The notes under the pieces were generated by a model. That model worked only from the letters and a program-made list of their open reading frames with translations. It was not told where the DNA came from and did no database searches. Of a DNA stretch of 64,000 nucleotides, positions 7,877-17,149 are shown in pieces (within the stretch, counting starts at the first letter, position 1; every line of letters starts with the position of its first letter). The DNA comes from Salimicrobium album (GTDB lineage: Bacteria; Bacillota; Bacilli; Bacillales; Halobacillaceae), in the NCBI RefSeq assembly GCF_900107115.1, contig NZ_FNOS01000006.1, positions 62,001 to 126,000 of the forward strand, written 5' to 3'. A program made the translations under genes and the position numbers.

Positions 7877-9019
7877 GTGCTTACGAAATGGGTATTTACA
7901 GAAAGACAGGCTAGTCTCATCGAAAAAGCGGAACGAATTAAAGAAACGGCTTATGCACATGCCGAAGAAGCGGACGAAAATGCTTCCTTTCCGGACGAGG
8001 TCATGGACAAAATCAAAGAGGAACAGTACCCTTCTCTGCCTCTGATACAGAACCTGGGAGGAGAAAACATAACTTTGTACGAATTTCTGCTGATGCAGGA
8101 GAAGATCGCCGAAGGGGACGGTTCTGTCGCTCTTTCCATCGGCTGGCACATGGGAGTCATGATGGAACTGCGTGATGAAAGACCGTGGCAGGAAGAAAGG
8201 CTGGACCGGTTAATGAAAGAAGTGGCCGGGGAACAGAAAGTACTCAACCGTATCGCCTCCGAACCGGCTACCGGAAGCCCGACGCGTGGCGGCATGCCGG
8301 AGACTACGGCCAGAAGGGAAGAGAACAGTTATATACTGACCGGAAGGAAAACGTTCGCTTCTCTTGCCGATCATCTTGATTATTATCTTGTTTCTTCTTA
8401 TGTGGAAGACATCGATACGATAGGCTGGTTCCTTATCCCGAAACAGACAGCGGGCGTGTCCGTCGAGAAAACATGGGACACACTCGGTATGAGAGGTACG
8501 GAGAGCGACGATCTGCTGATGAAAGATGTGATGCTTCCGGTGGACGCTCTGGTGGAAACGAAGTCCTCGAAGCCTCCCGTACCGAAAGGATGGCTGCTTC
8601 ACATACCGGCCTGTTATCTCGGAATCGCTGTAGGAGCCCGGAACGAAGCTGTGGAATTTGCGAAAAATTTTCAGCCGAACAGTCTCGATACCCCAATCAG
8701 CGAAGTGCCTCATATTCAGGACAAAATCGGTACGATGGAGTGGAAACTTCTGCAGGCTCACAGTTTTCTCTATGATACAGCAAGAAAATGGGATGAATAT
8801 CCGGAGCGGAGAAACGAATGGGCGGAGGAATTAGGGGCCGTGAAGCTGGCGGTCACCAATGCCGCCCAGGAAGTGGTGGATCTCGCTATGAGAATCACCG
8901 GAGGCCGCGGCCTCTCCAGGCGTCAGCCGTTCGAAAAATATTACAGAGATGTAAGGGCAGGTCTTCATAATCCGCCGATGGACGATGCTGTCATCAGCAT
9001 GCTCGCCAGAAATGTATAG
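7877..9019 (+). CDS. Acyl-CoA dehydrogenase family flavoprotein
   Basis: 380 aa with the acyl-CoA dehydrogenase fold: N-terminal helical region (FLLMQEKIAEGDGSVALSIG), beta domain with DTLGMRGTESDD, and a C-terminal helical domain with ITGGRGLSRRQPFEKYYRD. It should use FAD; the substrate is not evident, and it resembles B. subtilis YdbM in length and layout as I remember it. The GTG start has AAAGGAGAGGAG upstream. No own promoter is clear. Confidence 0.8.
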   Translation: MLTKWVFTERQASLIEKAERIKETAYAHAEEADENASFPDEVMDKIKEEQYPSLPLIQNLGGENITLYEFLLMQEKIAEGDGSVALSIGWHMGVMMELRDERPWQEERLDRLMKEVAGEQKVLNRIASEPATGSPTRGGMPETTARREENSYILTGRKTFASLADHLDYYLVSSYVEDIDTIGWFLIPKQTAGVSVEKTWDTLGMRGTESDDLLMKDVMLPVDALVETKSSKPPVPKGWLLHIPACYLGIAVGARNEAVEFAKNFQPNSLDTPISEVPHIQDKIGTMEWKLLQAHSFLYDTARKWDEYPERRNEWAEELGAVKLAVTNAAQEVVDLAMRITGGRGLSRRQPFEKYYRDVRAGLHNPPMDDAVISMLARNV

Positions 9020-9029
9020 CTGTTCATAA

Positions 9030-9063
9030 AATAAAAGAGGGCCTGCGGAGGCCCTCTTTTATT
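9030..9063. terminator. Bidirectional terminator between converging genes
   Basis: Perfect 15-bp stem AATAAAAGAGGGCCT / AGGCCCTCTTTTATT with a four-base loop, serving the acyl-CoA dehydrogenase and the DoxX gene. Confidence 0.95.
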
Positions 9064-9068
9064 CGCGC

Positions 9069-9488
9069 TTACTCTCTTTCGACGTTTTTCTCCCGTGTAT
9101 CGTACGTACGGCGCCACGGAGAATCTTTCGTTACGTATATGACCCACCATATAAGGAGAGGCTGGAAAAGCGGGCGCAGCCAGAGAGCAGTGAGACTGGT
9201 GTTTTCCGTCCACGGGGCTGGCACCTGCTGGATGGCTGCGTAAATGTTAGCCGGCAGAACTACGACGAGGAATACGGCTGTTGCGAGTCCCGCCGCTTTT
9301 CTCGTATGAGGGAAAATAAGCAGAAGGGAGAGCAGCCATTCCGTAATTCCTGTAATATAAACGAGCTCGTAGCGGAAAGGGAGAAACTCGGGGATCATCG
9401 CCGCAAATCCGCTGTCATAAATAAAGTGAAGAATTCCTGCGGAGAATAGCGCACCTGCAAATAAGTAAAGGCCGATCGTTTTAATCAT
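9069..9488 (-). CDS. DoxX-like membrane protein
   Basis: 139 aa with four predicted membrane segments and DoxX-family features (AGILHFIYDSGF, VYITGITEWLLSLLL, WWVIYVTKDSPWRR). The role of such proteins is poorly known; some interact with thiol or redox enzymes. ATG 9488 is preferred over TTG 9497 because AAAGGA is nine bases before it and would overlap the longer start. Confidence 0.75.
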   Translation of the reverse strand: MIKTIGLYLFAGALFSAGILHFIYDSGFAAMIPEFLPFRYELVYITGITEWLLSLLLIFPHTRKAAGLATAVFLVVVLPANIYAAIQQVPAPWTENTSLTALWLRPLFQPLLIWWVIYVTKDSPWRRTYDTREKNVERE

Positions 9489-9589
9489 CGAAGACAATCC
9501 TTTCGTGTTGGATTTATATTACTGTTATTCATTCAGTTCGGTTATAATAAGTATAGGTCTATTACATTTTTTTAAGGAGAAGATTAACG

Positions 9590-10486
9590 ATGAAACTAAT
9601 GAAATACTGGCTGCTTACGGGCGTTGCGCTGGTGATGTTCCTTTCTGCCGCCGTTTCTGTACAGGCTTCGAATTCCAACAGTATTAATGAGAAACTCGGT
9701 CTGCCTATTGTAGTGTACGGAGATGCCTTATCTGAAAGCCAGAGGTCGGACGTCAGTGACCTGCTGGAGACTTCGAAACATGAGCAGCTGGACGAATTTA
9801 CAGTGACAGGCCAGGATATAGCTGAATATATCGGCGGCAATCCCAACTCCAACATGTACTCCTCGGTAAAAATCATTCACCAGGACAGAGGCGGGCTGAA
9901 TGTTGATATTGTGAGTCCCGACAACATTACAGAAGTTACCCGGGAGATGTATGAAAACGCCCTGCTGACGGCGGGAGTGGAAAACGCTGAGGTGCTTGTA
10001 GCTTCATCAGTCGCTGTGAGTGGCCATTCGGCACTGACAGGCATTTACAAAGCGTACGATGCGAAAGGTGCTTCTCTCGATAAAGACCGGATGCAGGTGG
10101 CAAGCGAAGAACTGGATGTAGCCACTTCCATCGGGGAGAAAGAAGGAATAAGTAAGGATGAAATCAGCAGTCTGCTTACGGAAATCAAAAAAGCTATTGC
10201 CGAGCAGAACCCTGCCACCCGGGAAGAGGTGGAGCAGATTGTAGAAACGCAGCTTGACTCGCTGCAGATCGAGCTCAGCCCGGAGGACAGAAAAAGGTTG
10301 ACCGATTTGTTTGACCAGATGCGAAATCTGAATATAAATTTCGATGAAATGCAGAGTCAGCTCGATGACTTGGCCAGTGGGTTCCAGGATCTTATCAATG
10401 ACGAAGGGTTCTGGAATAACATTAAGACAGCCGTTCAGGACTTCCTCCGTTCCCTGCGCAACTTCATAGATTCAGTTCTGAATTGA
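9590..10486 (+). CDS. Secreted DUF1002 (YpuA-like) protein
   Basis: 298 aa. Residues 1-26 form a clear signal peptide ending VQA-S, so the product is exported. The body contains the DUF1002 pattern (GLPIVVYGDALSESQ, YSSVKIIHQDRGGLNVDIV, AEVLVASSVAVSGHSALTGI) and a C-terminal helical part. The function is unknown; B. subtilis YpuA is the usual relative. The start has TAAGGAG upstream and the gene is divergent from the DoxX gene. Confidence 0.85.
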   Translation: MKLMKYWLLTGVALVMFLSAAVSVQASNSNSINEKLGLPIVVYGDALSESQRSDVSDLLETSKHEQLDEFTVTGQDIAEYIGGNPNSNMYSSVKIIHQDRGGLNVDIVSPDNITEVTREMYENALLTAGVENAEVLVASSVAVSGHSALTGIYKAYDAKGASLDKDRMQVASEELDVATSIGEKEGISKDEISSLLTEIKKAIAEQNPATREEVEQIVETQLDSLQIELSPEDRKRLTDLFDQMRNLNINFDEMQSQLDDLASGFQDLINDEGFWNNIKTAVQDFLRSLRNFIDSVLN

Positions 10487-10497
10487 CAGAGTAAAGA

Positions 10498-10526
10498 GAA
10501 GCGCTCCACAGGCGCTTCCCTTTTTT
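10498..10526 (+). terminator. Terminator of the DUF1002 gene
   Basis: GAAGCGC / GCGCTTC stem followed by CCTTTTTT; overlaps the end of the converging sco gene. Confidence 0.8.
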
Positions 10527-11094
10527 AGTTTTTCACTATTTTTGCATCTTCTACAATTTGTTCATAAGGCACGTCCTGTACCCCGTCATAATATTTCTTA
10601 ATCGTGCCTTTTTCATCTACAAGAAAGAACTGGGTGCCGTGTGTCACCTGGTCCTGACCTTCCGGCTTATCTACGATAATATGGAAACTATCTTTGGCGA
10701 AAGATTCAATGGTCTGCTGATCGTAACCGGTGACGAAGGTCCAGTTAGAGAAATCCACTCCCTGCTCTTTACCGAAGGACTTCAACTTTTTCGGATCATC
10801 GACGGTCGGGTCGATACTGAAGGAGACGAATTCCACGTCCACCCCTTCTTCTTCCATCTTCTTCTGAAGCTGCGCCATATTTCTCGTCATAGGCGGACAG
10901 ACAGTGTTACAGGAGGTGAATACGAAATCGGCAATCCATACTTTCCCTTCCATACTTTCCATACTGAAGGACTCCTTGGCCTGGGTAGTGGCTTCAAAAC
11001 TCCCGGTTTCCCAGTCCACCGGGTCCTCAAGTTCTTTTTGGTCGCATGCTGCAAGAAACAAAGTGAATAATATAAGAATCCATAGTTTTTTCAA
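10525..11094 (-). CDS. sco: Sco1/SenC-family copper lipoprotein
   Basis: 189 aa. TTG 11094 is chosen because a GGAAAGGAGC site precedes it and because it gives a proper lipoprotein signal with lipobox LAAC (Cys17); the open frame continues upstream into the repeat region but without signal-peptide logic. Copper ligands Cys62 and Cys66 (CNTVC) and His152 (VTHGTQFFLVD) are present. Sco proteins deliver copper to the CuA site of cytochrome c oxidase on the outer membrane face, which implies an aerobic aa3 oxidase elsewhere. Confidence 0.9.
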   Translation of the reverse strand: MKKLWILILFTLFLAACDQKELEDPVDWETGSFEATTQAKESFSMESMEGKVWIADFVFTSCNTVCPPMTRNMAQLQKKMEEEGVDVEFVSFSIDPTVDDPKKLKSFGKEQGVDFSNWTFVTGYDQQTIESFAKDSFHIIVDKPEGQDQVTHGTQFFLVDEKGTIKKYYDGVQDVPYEQIVEDAKIVKN

Positions 11095-11205
11095 CGAGGG
11101 TGAAGCTCCTTTCCGTATGTATCTTTTATTAGTGTAACTACTCGCGTGGCGATGTACAATGAACAAATTGAGAACTTTCACTTTTTCTCCATATGCTCTC
11201 CTCAT

Positions 11206-11246
11206 CGGGCTTAGCCCGGAACTTCTAACCGAATGGTTCCGCTTTT
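11206..11246 (+). repeat. Array A, unit 0: 3' fragment of a structured repeat (B-type)
   Basis: Only the right end of a unit remains (CTTAGCCCGGAACTTCT and GAATGGTTCCGCTTTT). It resembles the right end of the B-type units at 24473-24556 and 24687-24803. Confidence 0.6.
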
Positions 11247-11252
11247 CTTTTG

Positions 11253-11370
11253 TCCAGCTGCAACTTCCAGAAGCTCGTGACCTAAGCAGTACCCTTATTT
11301 TCGGGATAGGGCACCCGAAAAGTAAGCCTCCTGCTTACGCCAGCGCTTCTAAACGGAAGTTTCCGCTTTT
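11253..11370 (+). repeat. Array A, unit 1: structured repeat, A-type
   Basis: 118 bp from TCCAGCT to TTCCGCTTTT. Nested stems: AACTTCC/GGAAGTT, AGAAGC/GCTTCT, TAAGCAG/CTGCTTA and TTTTCGGG/CCCGAAAA. It differs from unit 3 at three positions only. Confidence 0.9.
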
Positions 11371-11375
11371 CATGA

Positions 11376-11494
11376 TCCAGCTGCAGCGTCCAGAAATTCA
11401 TGTCACAAGCAGCTCGGACCAGTGAAAGGAAAGGTCGTCTTTCACGTGACCGGTCTGCTTGTGCCTTCATTTCTAATCGGACGCTTCCGCTTTT
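11376..11494 (+). repeat. Array A, unit 2: structured repeat, B-type
   Basis: 119 bp with the same ends but different stem sequences: AGCGTCC/GGACGCT, AGAAAT/ATTTCT, CAAGCAG/CTGCTTG and GAAAG/CTTTC. The arms change together, which preserves pairing. Confidence 0.9.
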
Positions 11495-11499
11495 CTTTG

Positions 11500-11617
11500 T
11501 CCAGCTGCAACTTCCAGAAGCTTGTGACCTAAGCAGTACCCTTATTTTCGGGGTAAGGCACCCGAAAAGTAAGCCTCCTGCTTACGCCAGCGCTTCTAAA
11601 CGGAAGTTTCCGCTTTT
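11500..11617 (+). repeat. Array A, unit 3: structured repeat, A-type
   Basis: 118 bp, 115 of 118 bases the same as unit 1. Its last conserved base is two bases before the -35 box of the next gene. Confidence 0.9.
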
Positions 11618-11618
11618 C

Positions 11619-11647
11619 TTTACAACTGTTCGATGTGCAGATATACT
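11619..11647 (+). promoter_or_regulatory. Promoter of the trans-sulfuration gene
   Basis: TTTACA (11619-11624), 17-base spacer, TATACT (11642-11647). The -35 box directly abuts the end of repeat unit 3. No S-box is present in front of this gene. Confidence 0.65.
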
Positions 11648-11678
11648 GTTACGAAACGATAAGCGGAGGGGTTTATTC

Positions 11679-12821
11679 ATGAGAGATTCATCATTTTTCA
11701 CTAAAGTTGTTCATCATAAAGCTGACCAGACGGCTGCGGTCCACAGTAAGGCGACGCCTATTTATCAGACTTCGGCCTTTACGTTCAAGGACCTGGATGA
11801 TCTGGAGAAGTATTATGAAGGAGAGACATCCTACCTTTATTCCAGGGAAAGAAACCCGAATCCGGAAGAGCTGGCCGAGGGTGTTGCTGCTCTTGAAGAA
11901 GGAAGCGCGGGAGTTGCAGCAGCTTCGGGCATGGCAGCGATATTTGCGGGAATTCTTTCCGTCGTAAAGCCCGGCGATCATATCGTAGCTGCTGAGGATG
12001 TGTATGGCGGGACGCACAACCTTCTCTCTCATGAATTGCCTTCTCTCGGCATTGAAGTAACGCTCACATCTTTCCGTGACCAGAAAAGCATAAAAGGGGA
12101 AATACGCCCGAACACGAAATTGCTTTATTCAGAATCAGTGACGAACCCGTTCCTCCGGGTGGAGGATATGACAGTTCTTCAGGAAATCGCCGGTAAAAAT
12201 GATTTGAAAATTATGATAGATAATACGTTTGCCACACCTTATCTGCTGAGGCCTTTACAGCAGGGCGCCGACCTCGTCGTCCACAGCGCCACGAAGTATC
12301 TCGGCGGTCACAGTGATGCGACAGCAGGAGTGCTTACAGGAGAAAGAGAGCTCGTAGAGAAAGCACGCCGAAAAATTGTCTCCCTCGGCTCTAACCTGAG
12401 TCCGTTTGAAGCATGGCTGACGTATCGCGGTACGAAAACGTTAGGAATCCGTATGGAAAAACAGTCCCGGAACGCCCAGGCTCTTGCAGATGCCATGCAG
12501 AGAAATGCAGATGTGGGGAAAGTTTATTACCCGAAAAACGTATCGGCAGAAGGTAACGGCGCCATCGTTACGATAGCACTGAATAAATCTATAGATATGA
12601 ACACCTTCTACCGGACGCTCGGCTGGATCAAGATTGTGCCGAGTCTTGCCGGAGTTGAAACGACCGTTTCTGTTCCTTCACGTACGTCTCATCGTGCCCT
12701 TTCCGATAAAGATAAAGAAAGATTCGGAATCGACGACCACATTGTCCGGGTCTCTGTCGGAATCGAAAGTTCGGACGATATCTCCGCTCAGTTGGAACAG
12801 GCAATCGAAGCCTCTAAATAA
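11679..12821 (+). CDS. PLP-dependent trans-sulfuration enzyme (cystathionine gamma-synthase/lyase family)
   Basis: 380 aa. The PLP-binding lysine is Lys206 in VVHSATKYLGGHSD; the phosphate-binding region (Tyr52, Arg/Asn around SRERNPNP) and GVAAASGMAAI are typical of the Cys/Met metabolism PLP family. It could be a cystathionine gamma-synthase, a cystathionine lyase or a methionine gamma-lyase; the sequence does not settle this by eye. ATG 11679 has AGCGGAGGGG upstream; the frame is open further upstream only because it runs through the repeat array. It precedes the SAM-riboswitch gene metY. Confidence 0.85.
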   Translation: MRDSSFFTKVVHHKADQTAAVHSKATPIYQTSAFTFKDLDDLEKYYEGETSYLYSRERNPNPEELAEGVAALEEGSAGVAAASGMAAIFAGILSVVKPGDHIVAAEDVYGGTHNLLSHELPSLGIEVTLTSFRDQKSIKGEIRPNTKLLYSESVTNPFLRVEDMTVLQEIAGKNDLKIMIDNTFATPYLLRPLQQGADLVVHSATKYLGGHSDATAGVLTGERELVEKARRKIVSLGSNLSPFEAWLTYRGTKTLGIRMEKQSRNAQALADAMQRNADVGKVYYPKNVSAEGNGAIVTIALNKSIDMNTFYRTLGWIKIVPSLAGVETTVSVPSRTSHRALSDKDKERFGIDDHIVRVSVGIESSDDISAQLEQAIEASK

Positions 12822-12838
12822 GAATTTTCTAAAAATTA

Positions 12839-12868
12839 TTGACTTTTTCGGATGCTTCCGTATATAAT
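12839..12868 (+). promoter_or_regulatory. Promoter of the SAM riboswitch transcript
   Basis: TTGACT (12839-12844), 18-base spacer, TATAAT (12863-12868), about 25 bases before the aptamer. Confidence 0.8.
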
Positions 12869-12895
12869 GCAAAGCATACCATTTAATTGAATAGC

Positions 12896-14428
<1,533 letters not shown>

Positions 14429-14559
14429 GCCTGCATACTGCGCCTAGGCTCGAAAAAAAGTATATTTCTGCCGGATTAAGAAGAAAAGCACCGGTTTTGC
14501 ATCTGGACATTTAGGGGAAAGGATAGGTAAGAGTCCAGTTTACAAAATGGGGTGAAGTC

Positions 14560-14778
14560 ATGTTTTATTCGCTGACGTTTCAAAAAATCGTTCTATTCGC
14601 ATCAATAGGTCTTATTATAGGTGGATTAATCGGTTTTGCAGGAGTACTGGGATTTGATCTGGATGGATCCATTTTCATCATTTCCGTACTGCTCAGTATG
14701 CTTCTTGTATTTGCTGCAGCAATGTTTGCGGAACTGTATCACATCCGGGAAGCGATCAACCGCTCCCGCAACCGCTAG
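14560..14778 (+). CDS. Small two-helix membrane protein, 72 aa
   Basis: Two hydrophobic segments (about residues 8-30 and 36-58) with a basic C-terminal tail. ATG has GGGGTGA upstream and a terminator follows directly after the stop. The family is not recognised; no neighbour suggests a role. Confidence 0.65.
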   Translation: MFYSLTFQKIVLFASIGLIIGGLIGFAGVLGFDLDGSIFIISVLLSMLLVFAAAMFAELYHIREAINRSRNR

Positions 14779-14808
14779 GCGAGCCCGTTCAAACGGCTCG
14801 CTTTTTCT
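14779..14808 (+). terminator. Terminator of the 72-aa membrane protein gene
   Basis: GCGAGC / GCTCGC stem extended by CGTT/AACG, then TTTTTCTTT. Confidence 0.85.
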
Positions 14809-14822
14809 TTGGTATATTTATT

Positions 14823-14978
14823 TCACAAAAGAAACCAGGGGCTGAGTACGAGCAGCAGGAGATAAAATATTAAAATTACAGAAAAAACGATATAGCTTAT
14901 TTTTGTGAGCTTTTTAAAAATGATGAAGAAAGTCGCCAGCACGGTTAAAATAATGCCCAGTGAATAAAGCAGTGCCAT
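14823..14978 (-). CDS. Small membrane peptide, 51 aa
   Basis: Reads MALLYSLGIILTVLATFFII at its start, then a short basic loop (KKLTK) and a second hydrophobic segment; almost entirely membrane. AAAGGGG lies eight bases before the ATG, and a good promoter (TTGCAA-17-TATATT) is 24 bases further up, so a real gene is likely. Function unknown. Confidence 0.6.
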   Translation of the reverse strand: MALLYSLGIILTVLATFFIIFKKLTKISYIVFSVILIFYLLLLVLSPWFLL

Positions 14979-15001
14979 ATGGATGTCCCCTTTCCTGTAT
15001 G

Positions 15002-15030
15002 AATATACGTAGGTATTTCTATTGTTGCAA
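15002..15030 (-). promoter_or_regulatory. Promoter of the 51-aa membrane peptide gene
   Basis: On the minus strand TTGCAA (15030-15025), 17 bases, TATATT (15007-15002). Confidence 0.65.
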
Positions 15031-15098
15031 AGGAAAGGTTTGTATCTGCCCGCTTTAGGGAAACGGGAAGGAACCGGATACAGTCAGGAGCGTGGGCC

Positions 15099-15632
15099 AT
15101 GATCGAATTGTTGTTTGGAGCTGTCTCCCTGGTGTGGCTGATGGAGTTCCTCGTTTACTCCTCGCCCGCGTCCCGGCAATCGGAGAAAGTATCTTTCTGG
15201 TATATCTTTTCAGCCATGCTCGTAGCAGTGGCAGTGATTCTTGGAGTGGATATGTGGAAAGTGGACGTCCCGGCAGTGAAATGGACGGGTCTCTTTTTTT
15301 ACGGAGCCGGCGTAACGCTGCGTCTTTCGGGTATTATGCATTTGAAAGAACAGTTTACAAGGAACGTAAGCGTAAGAGAAGGTGATTATCTGGTCAGCAG
15401 CGGCCCGTATCGCATATTGCGTCATCCGCTATACACCGGACTGTTAAGCATTGTCATCGGTTTTGCGCTCAGTAACGGCAGTCTATTCGGACTTCTCGTG
15501 GGAAGCGTTCTTATAGCCGCAAGTCTTATATACAGAATTAAACTGGAAGAGGCGATGCTTACGAGACAGTACGGAGATGAGTACGCGCAGTGGTGCAGGA
15601 TAAGATATCGGCTGATCCCTTTTCTTTATTAA
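15099..15632 (+). CDS. Isoprenylcysteine carboxyl methyltransferase-like membrane protein
   Basis: 177 aa with four to five membrane segments and the ICMT/PEMT-type C-terminal motif (VSSGPYRILRHPLYTGLLSI and EEAMLTRQYGDEYAQWC). It probably transfers a methyl group from SAM to a lipophilic substrate. AGGAG precedes the ATG. The stop is only 16 bases before the start of a carotenoid-type desaturase, so the two are one operon and the methyl acceptor may be a terpenoid; that link is inference. Confidence 0.75.
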   Translation: MIELLFGAVSLVWLMEFLVYSSPASRQSEKVSFWYIFSAMLVAVAVILGVDMWKVDVPAVKWTGLFFYGAGVTLRLSGIMHLKEQFTRNVSVREGDYLVSSGPYRILRHPLYTGLLSIVIGFALSNGSLFGLLVGSVLIAASLIYRIKLEEAMLTRQYGDEYAQWCRIRYRLIPFLY

Positions 15633-15648
15633 TATGGAGGTGCTAAGT

Positions 15649-17133
15649 ATGGCGAATCAGAAAGCGGTAGTAGTAGGAGCAGGTCTAGGCGGTATGTCGG
15701 CAGCTATACGATTGAAGGCGGACGGTTATGATGTAACGGTTCTCGAGAAAAACGAAAATATCGGTGGAAAACTGAACCAGAGATCCGGGAAAGGATTCAC
15801 TTTTGACACGGGTCCTTCCATCCTCACCATGCCCTGGGTCCTCGAGCAGCTGTTCGAAAGCGTGCATCGTGATATACACGATTACATAACTATCAAAAGG
15901 GTCGAACCTCAGTGGCGGACTTTTTTTGAAGATGGCAAACAGCTTGACGTAACGGGTGATTTGCCTACGATGCTTCAGGAGATGTCCAAAGTGACGGATC
16001 GCCCGAACAGTTCACTGACAAGCTTCTTATCGTACAGTCAGGATATGTATGACCTGTGCCTGAAGAGTTTCTATAAATACAGTATCTCGGGTCTCAGTGA
16101 TCTCAGGAAACATCACTCCTTCAAAGAACTCATGCAGATGGACCCCATGAAGACGGTGGCTAAAGCGAACCAGGAGCATCTGGACAACAAGCATCTGGAG
16201 CAGTTATTCAATTTCCTCGTGATGTATGTCGGTTCCAATCCCTACTCCGCACCCGCAATTTTGAACCAGCTGGCGTATGTGCAGCTGGGGCTCGGCATCC
16301 ATTATGTCGAAGGAGGCATGTATCAGATTGCGGAAGCAATGGGAAAAGTGATGGAAGAACTGAAAATAGACGTTCATCTTGAGACACCTGTCTCTCATAT
16401 AGTGACAAAAGGAGAAGAAGTGACCGGTGTGGCTACTGCCAGCGGTACGATGGAAGCGGATGTCGTCGTCTCCAACCTGGAGGCGATTCCTACGTACCGT
16501 TACCTGGACGGCACGAAGAAAGGGAAGAAAGAAGCGAAACAGCTCGAGAAAAAATATGAACCGACAGTTTCAGGACTTGTATTATTACTGGGGACGAACA
16601 AAAAGTTCGAACAGCTCGAACACCACAATTTCTTCTTCTCCGACGACCCCGAGAAGGAATTCAAGGAAATTTTCGATAAAGGGAAGCCGGCCGAAGACCC
16701 GACTGTCTATATAGGTGTGTCGTCCAGATCGGATGAAACCCAGGCCCCGGATGGGAAAGATAATCTGTTCGTCCTTACTCACGTTCCACCTCTCGAAAAT
16801 AAGAAAAGAAAAGGCTGGGACTGGGAAGCATACAGAAAGACGGTCATTGAGAAACTTGAACGTATGGGGCTCGAAGGCCTGGAAGACTCCATCGATTTTG
16901 AATACCAGTTCGCACCGGAAGATCTCGAATCCCTGTACGGGGCAAACGGCGGTTCGATTTATGGTGTCGTAGCGGACAAGAAGTCGAACGGCGGCTTTAA
17001 AGTACCGGCTCAGAGCGCTCTTTACGATAACCTCTACTTTGCCGGAGGTTCCACGCACCCGGGAGGCGGAGTGCCGATGGTAACGCTGTCCGGCCAGTTG
17101 ACGGCGGATTTAATCAAAAGCAAACAACAATAG
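15649..17133 (+). CDS. Phytoene desaturase-type FAD oxidoreductase
   Basis: 494 aa. N-terminal dinucleotide-binding motif GAGLGGMSAA at about residues 10-19 followed by LEKNENIGGK, and the C-terminal family signature (FAGGSTHPGGGVPMVTLSG) of CrtI/CrtN desaturases. It may act in C30/C40 carotenoid synthesis, common pigments in halophilic Bacillaceae, but no squalene/phytoene synthase is in the window, so this could also be a related oxidase. ATG 15649 has GGAGGTG seven bases upstream and is preferred to an upstream in-frame start. Confidence 0.8.
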   Translation: MANQKAVVVGAGLGGMSAAIRLKADGYDVTVLEKNENIGGKLNQRSGKGFTFDTGPSILTMPWVLEQLFESVHRDIHDYITIKRVEPQWRTFFEDGKQLDVTGDLPTMLQEMSKVTDRPNSSLTSFLSYSQDMYDLCLKSFYKYSISGLSDLRKHHSFKELMQMDPMKTVAKANQEHLDNKHLEQLFNFLVMYVGSNPYSAPAILNQLAYVQLGLGIHYVEGGMYQIAEAMGKVMEELKIDVHLETPVSHIVTKGEEVTGVATASGTMEADVVVSNLEAIPTYRYLDGTKKGKKEAKQLEKKYEPTVSGLVLLLGTNKKFEQLEHHNFFFSDDPEKEFKEIFDKGKPAEDPTVYIGVSSRSDETQAPDGKDNLFVLTHVPPLENKKRKGWDWEAYRKTVIEKLERMGLEGLEDSIDFEYQFAPEDLESLYGANGGSIYGVVADKKSNGGFKVPAQSALYDNLYFAGGSTHPGGGVPMVTLSGQLTADLIKSKQQ

Positions 17134-17149
17134 TTAGGAGTTCAAGTTT

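Noticed and set aside
11206-11617. CRISPR array
   Set aside because: Units are about 118 bp, almost contiguous and palindromic, with no unique spacers of constant length and no cas genes nearby.
11400-11678. N-terminal extension of the trans-sulfuration enzyme by 93 residues
   Set aside because: The open frame runs through repeat units; the good ribosome site and family N-terminus are at 11679.
15034-15065. Sigma-B promoter before the ICMT-like gene
   Set aside because: GTTTGT-N14-GGGAAA matches only eight of twelve bases, which is expected by chance.
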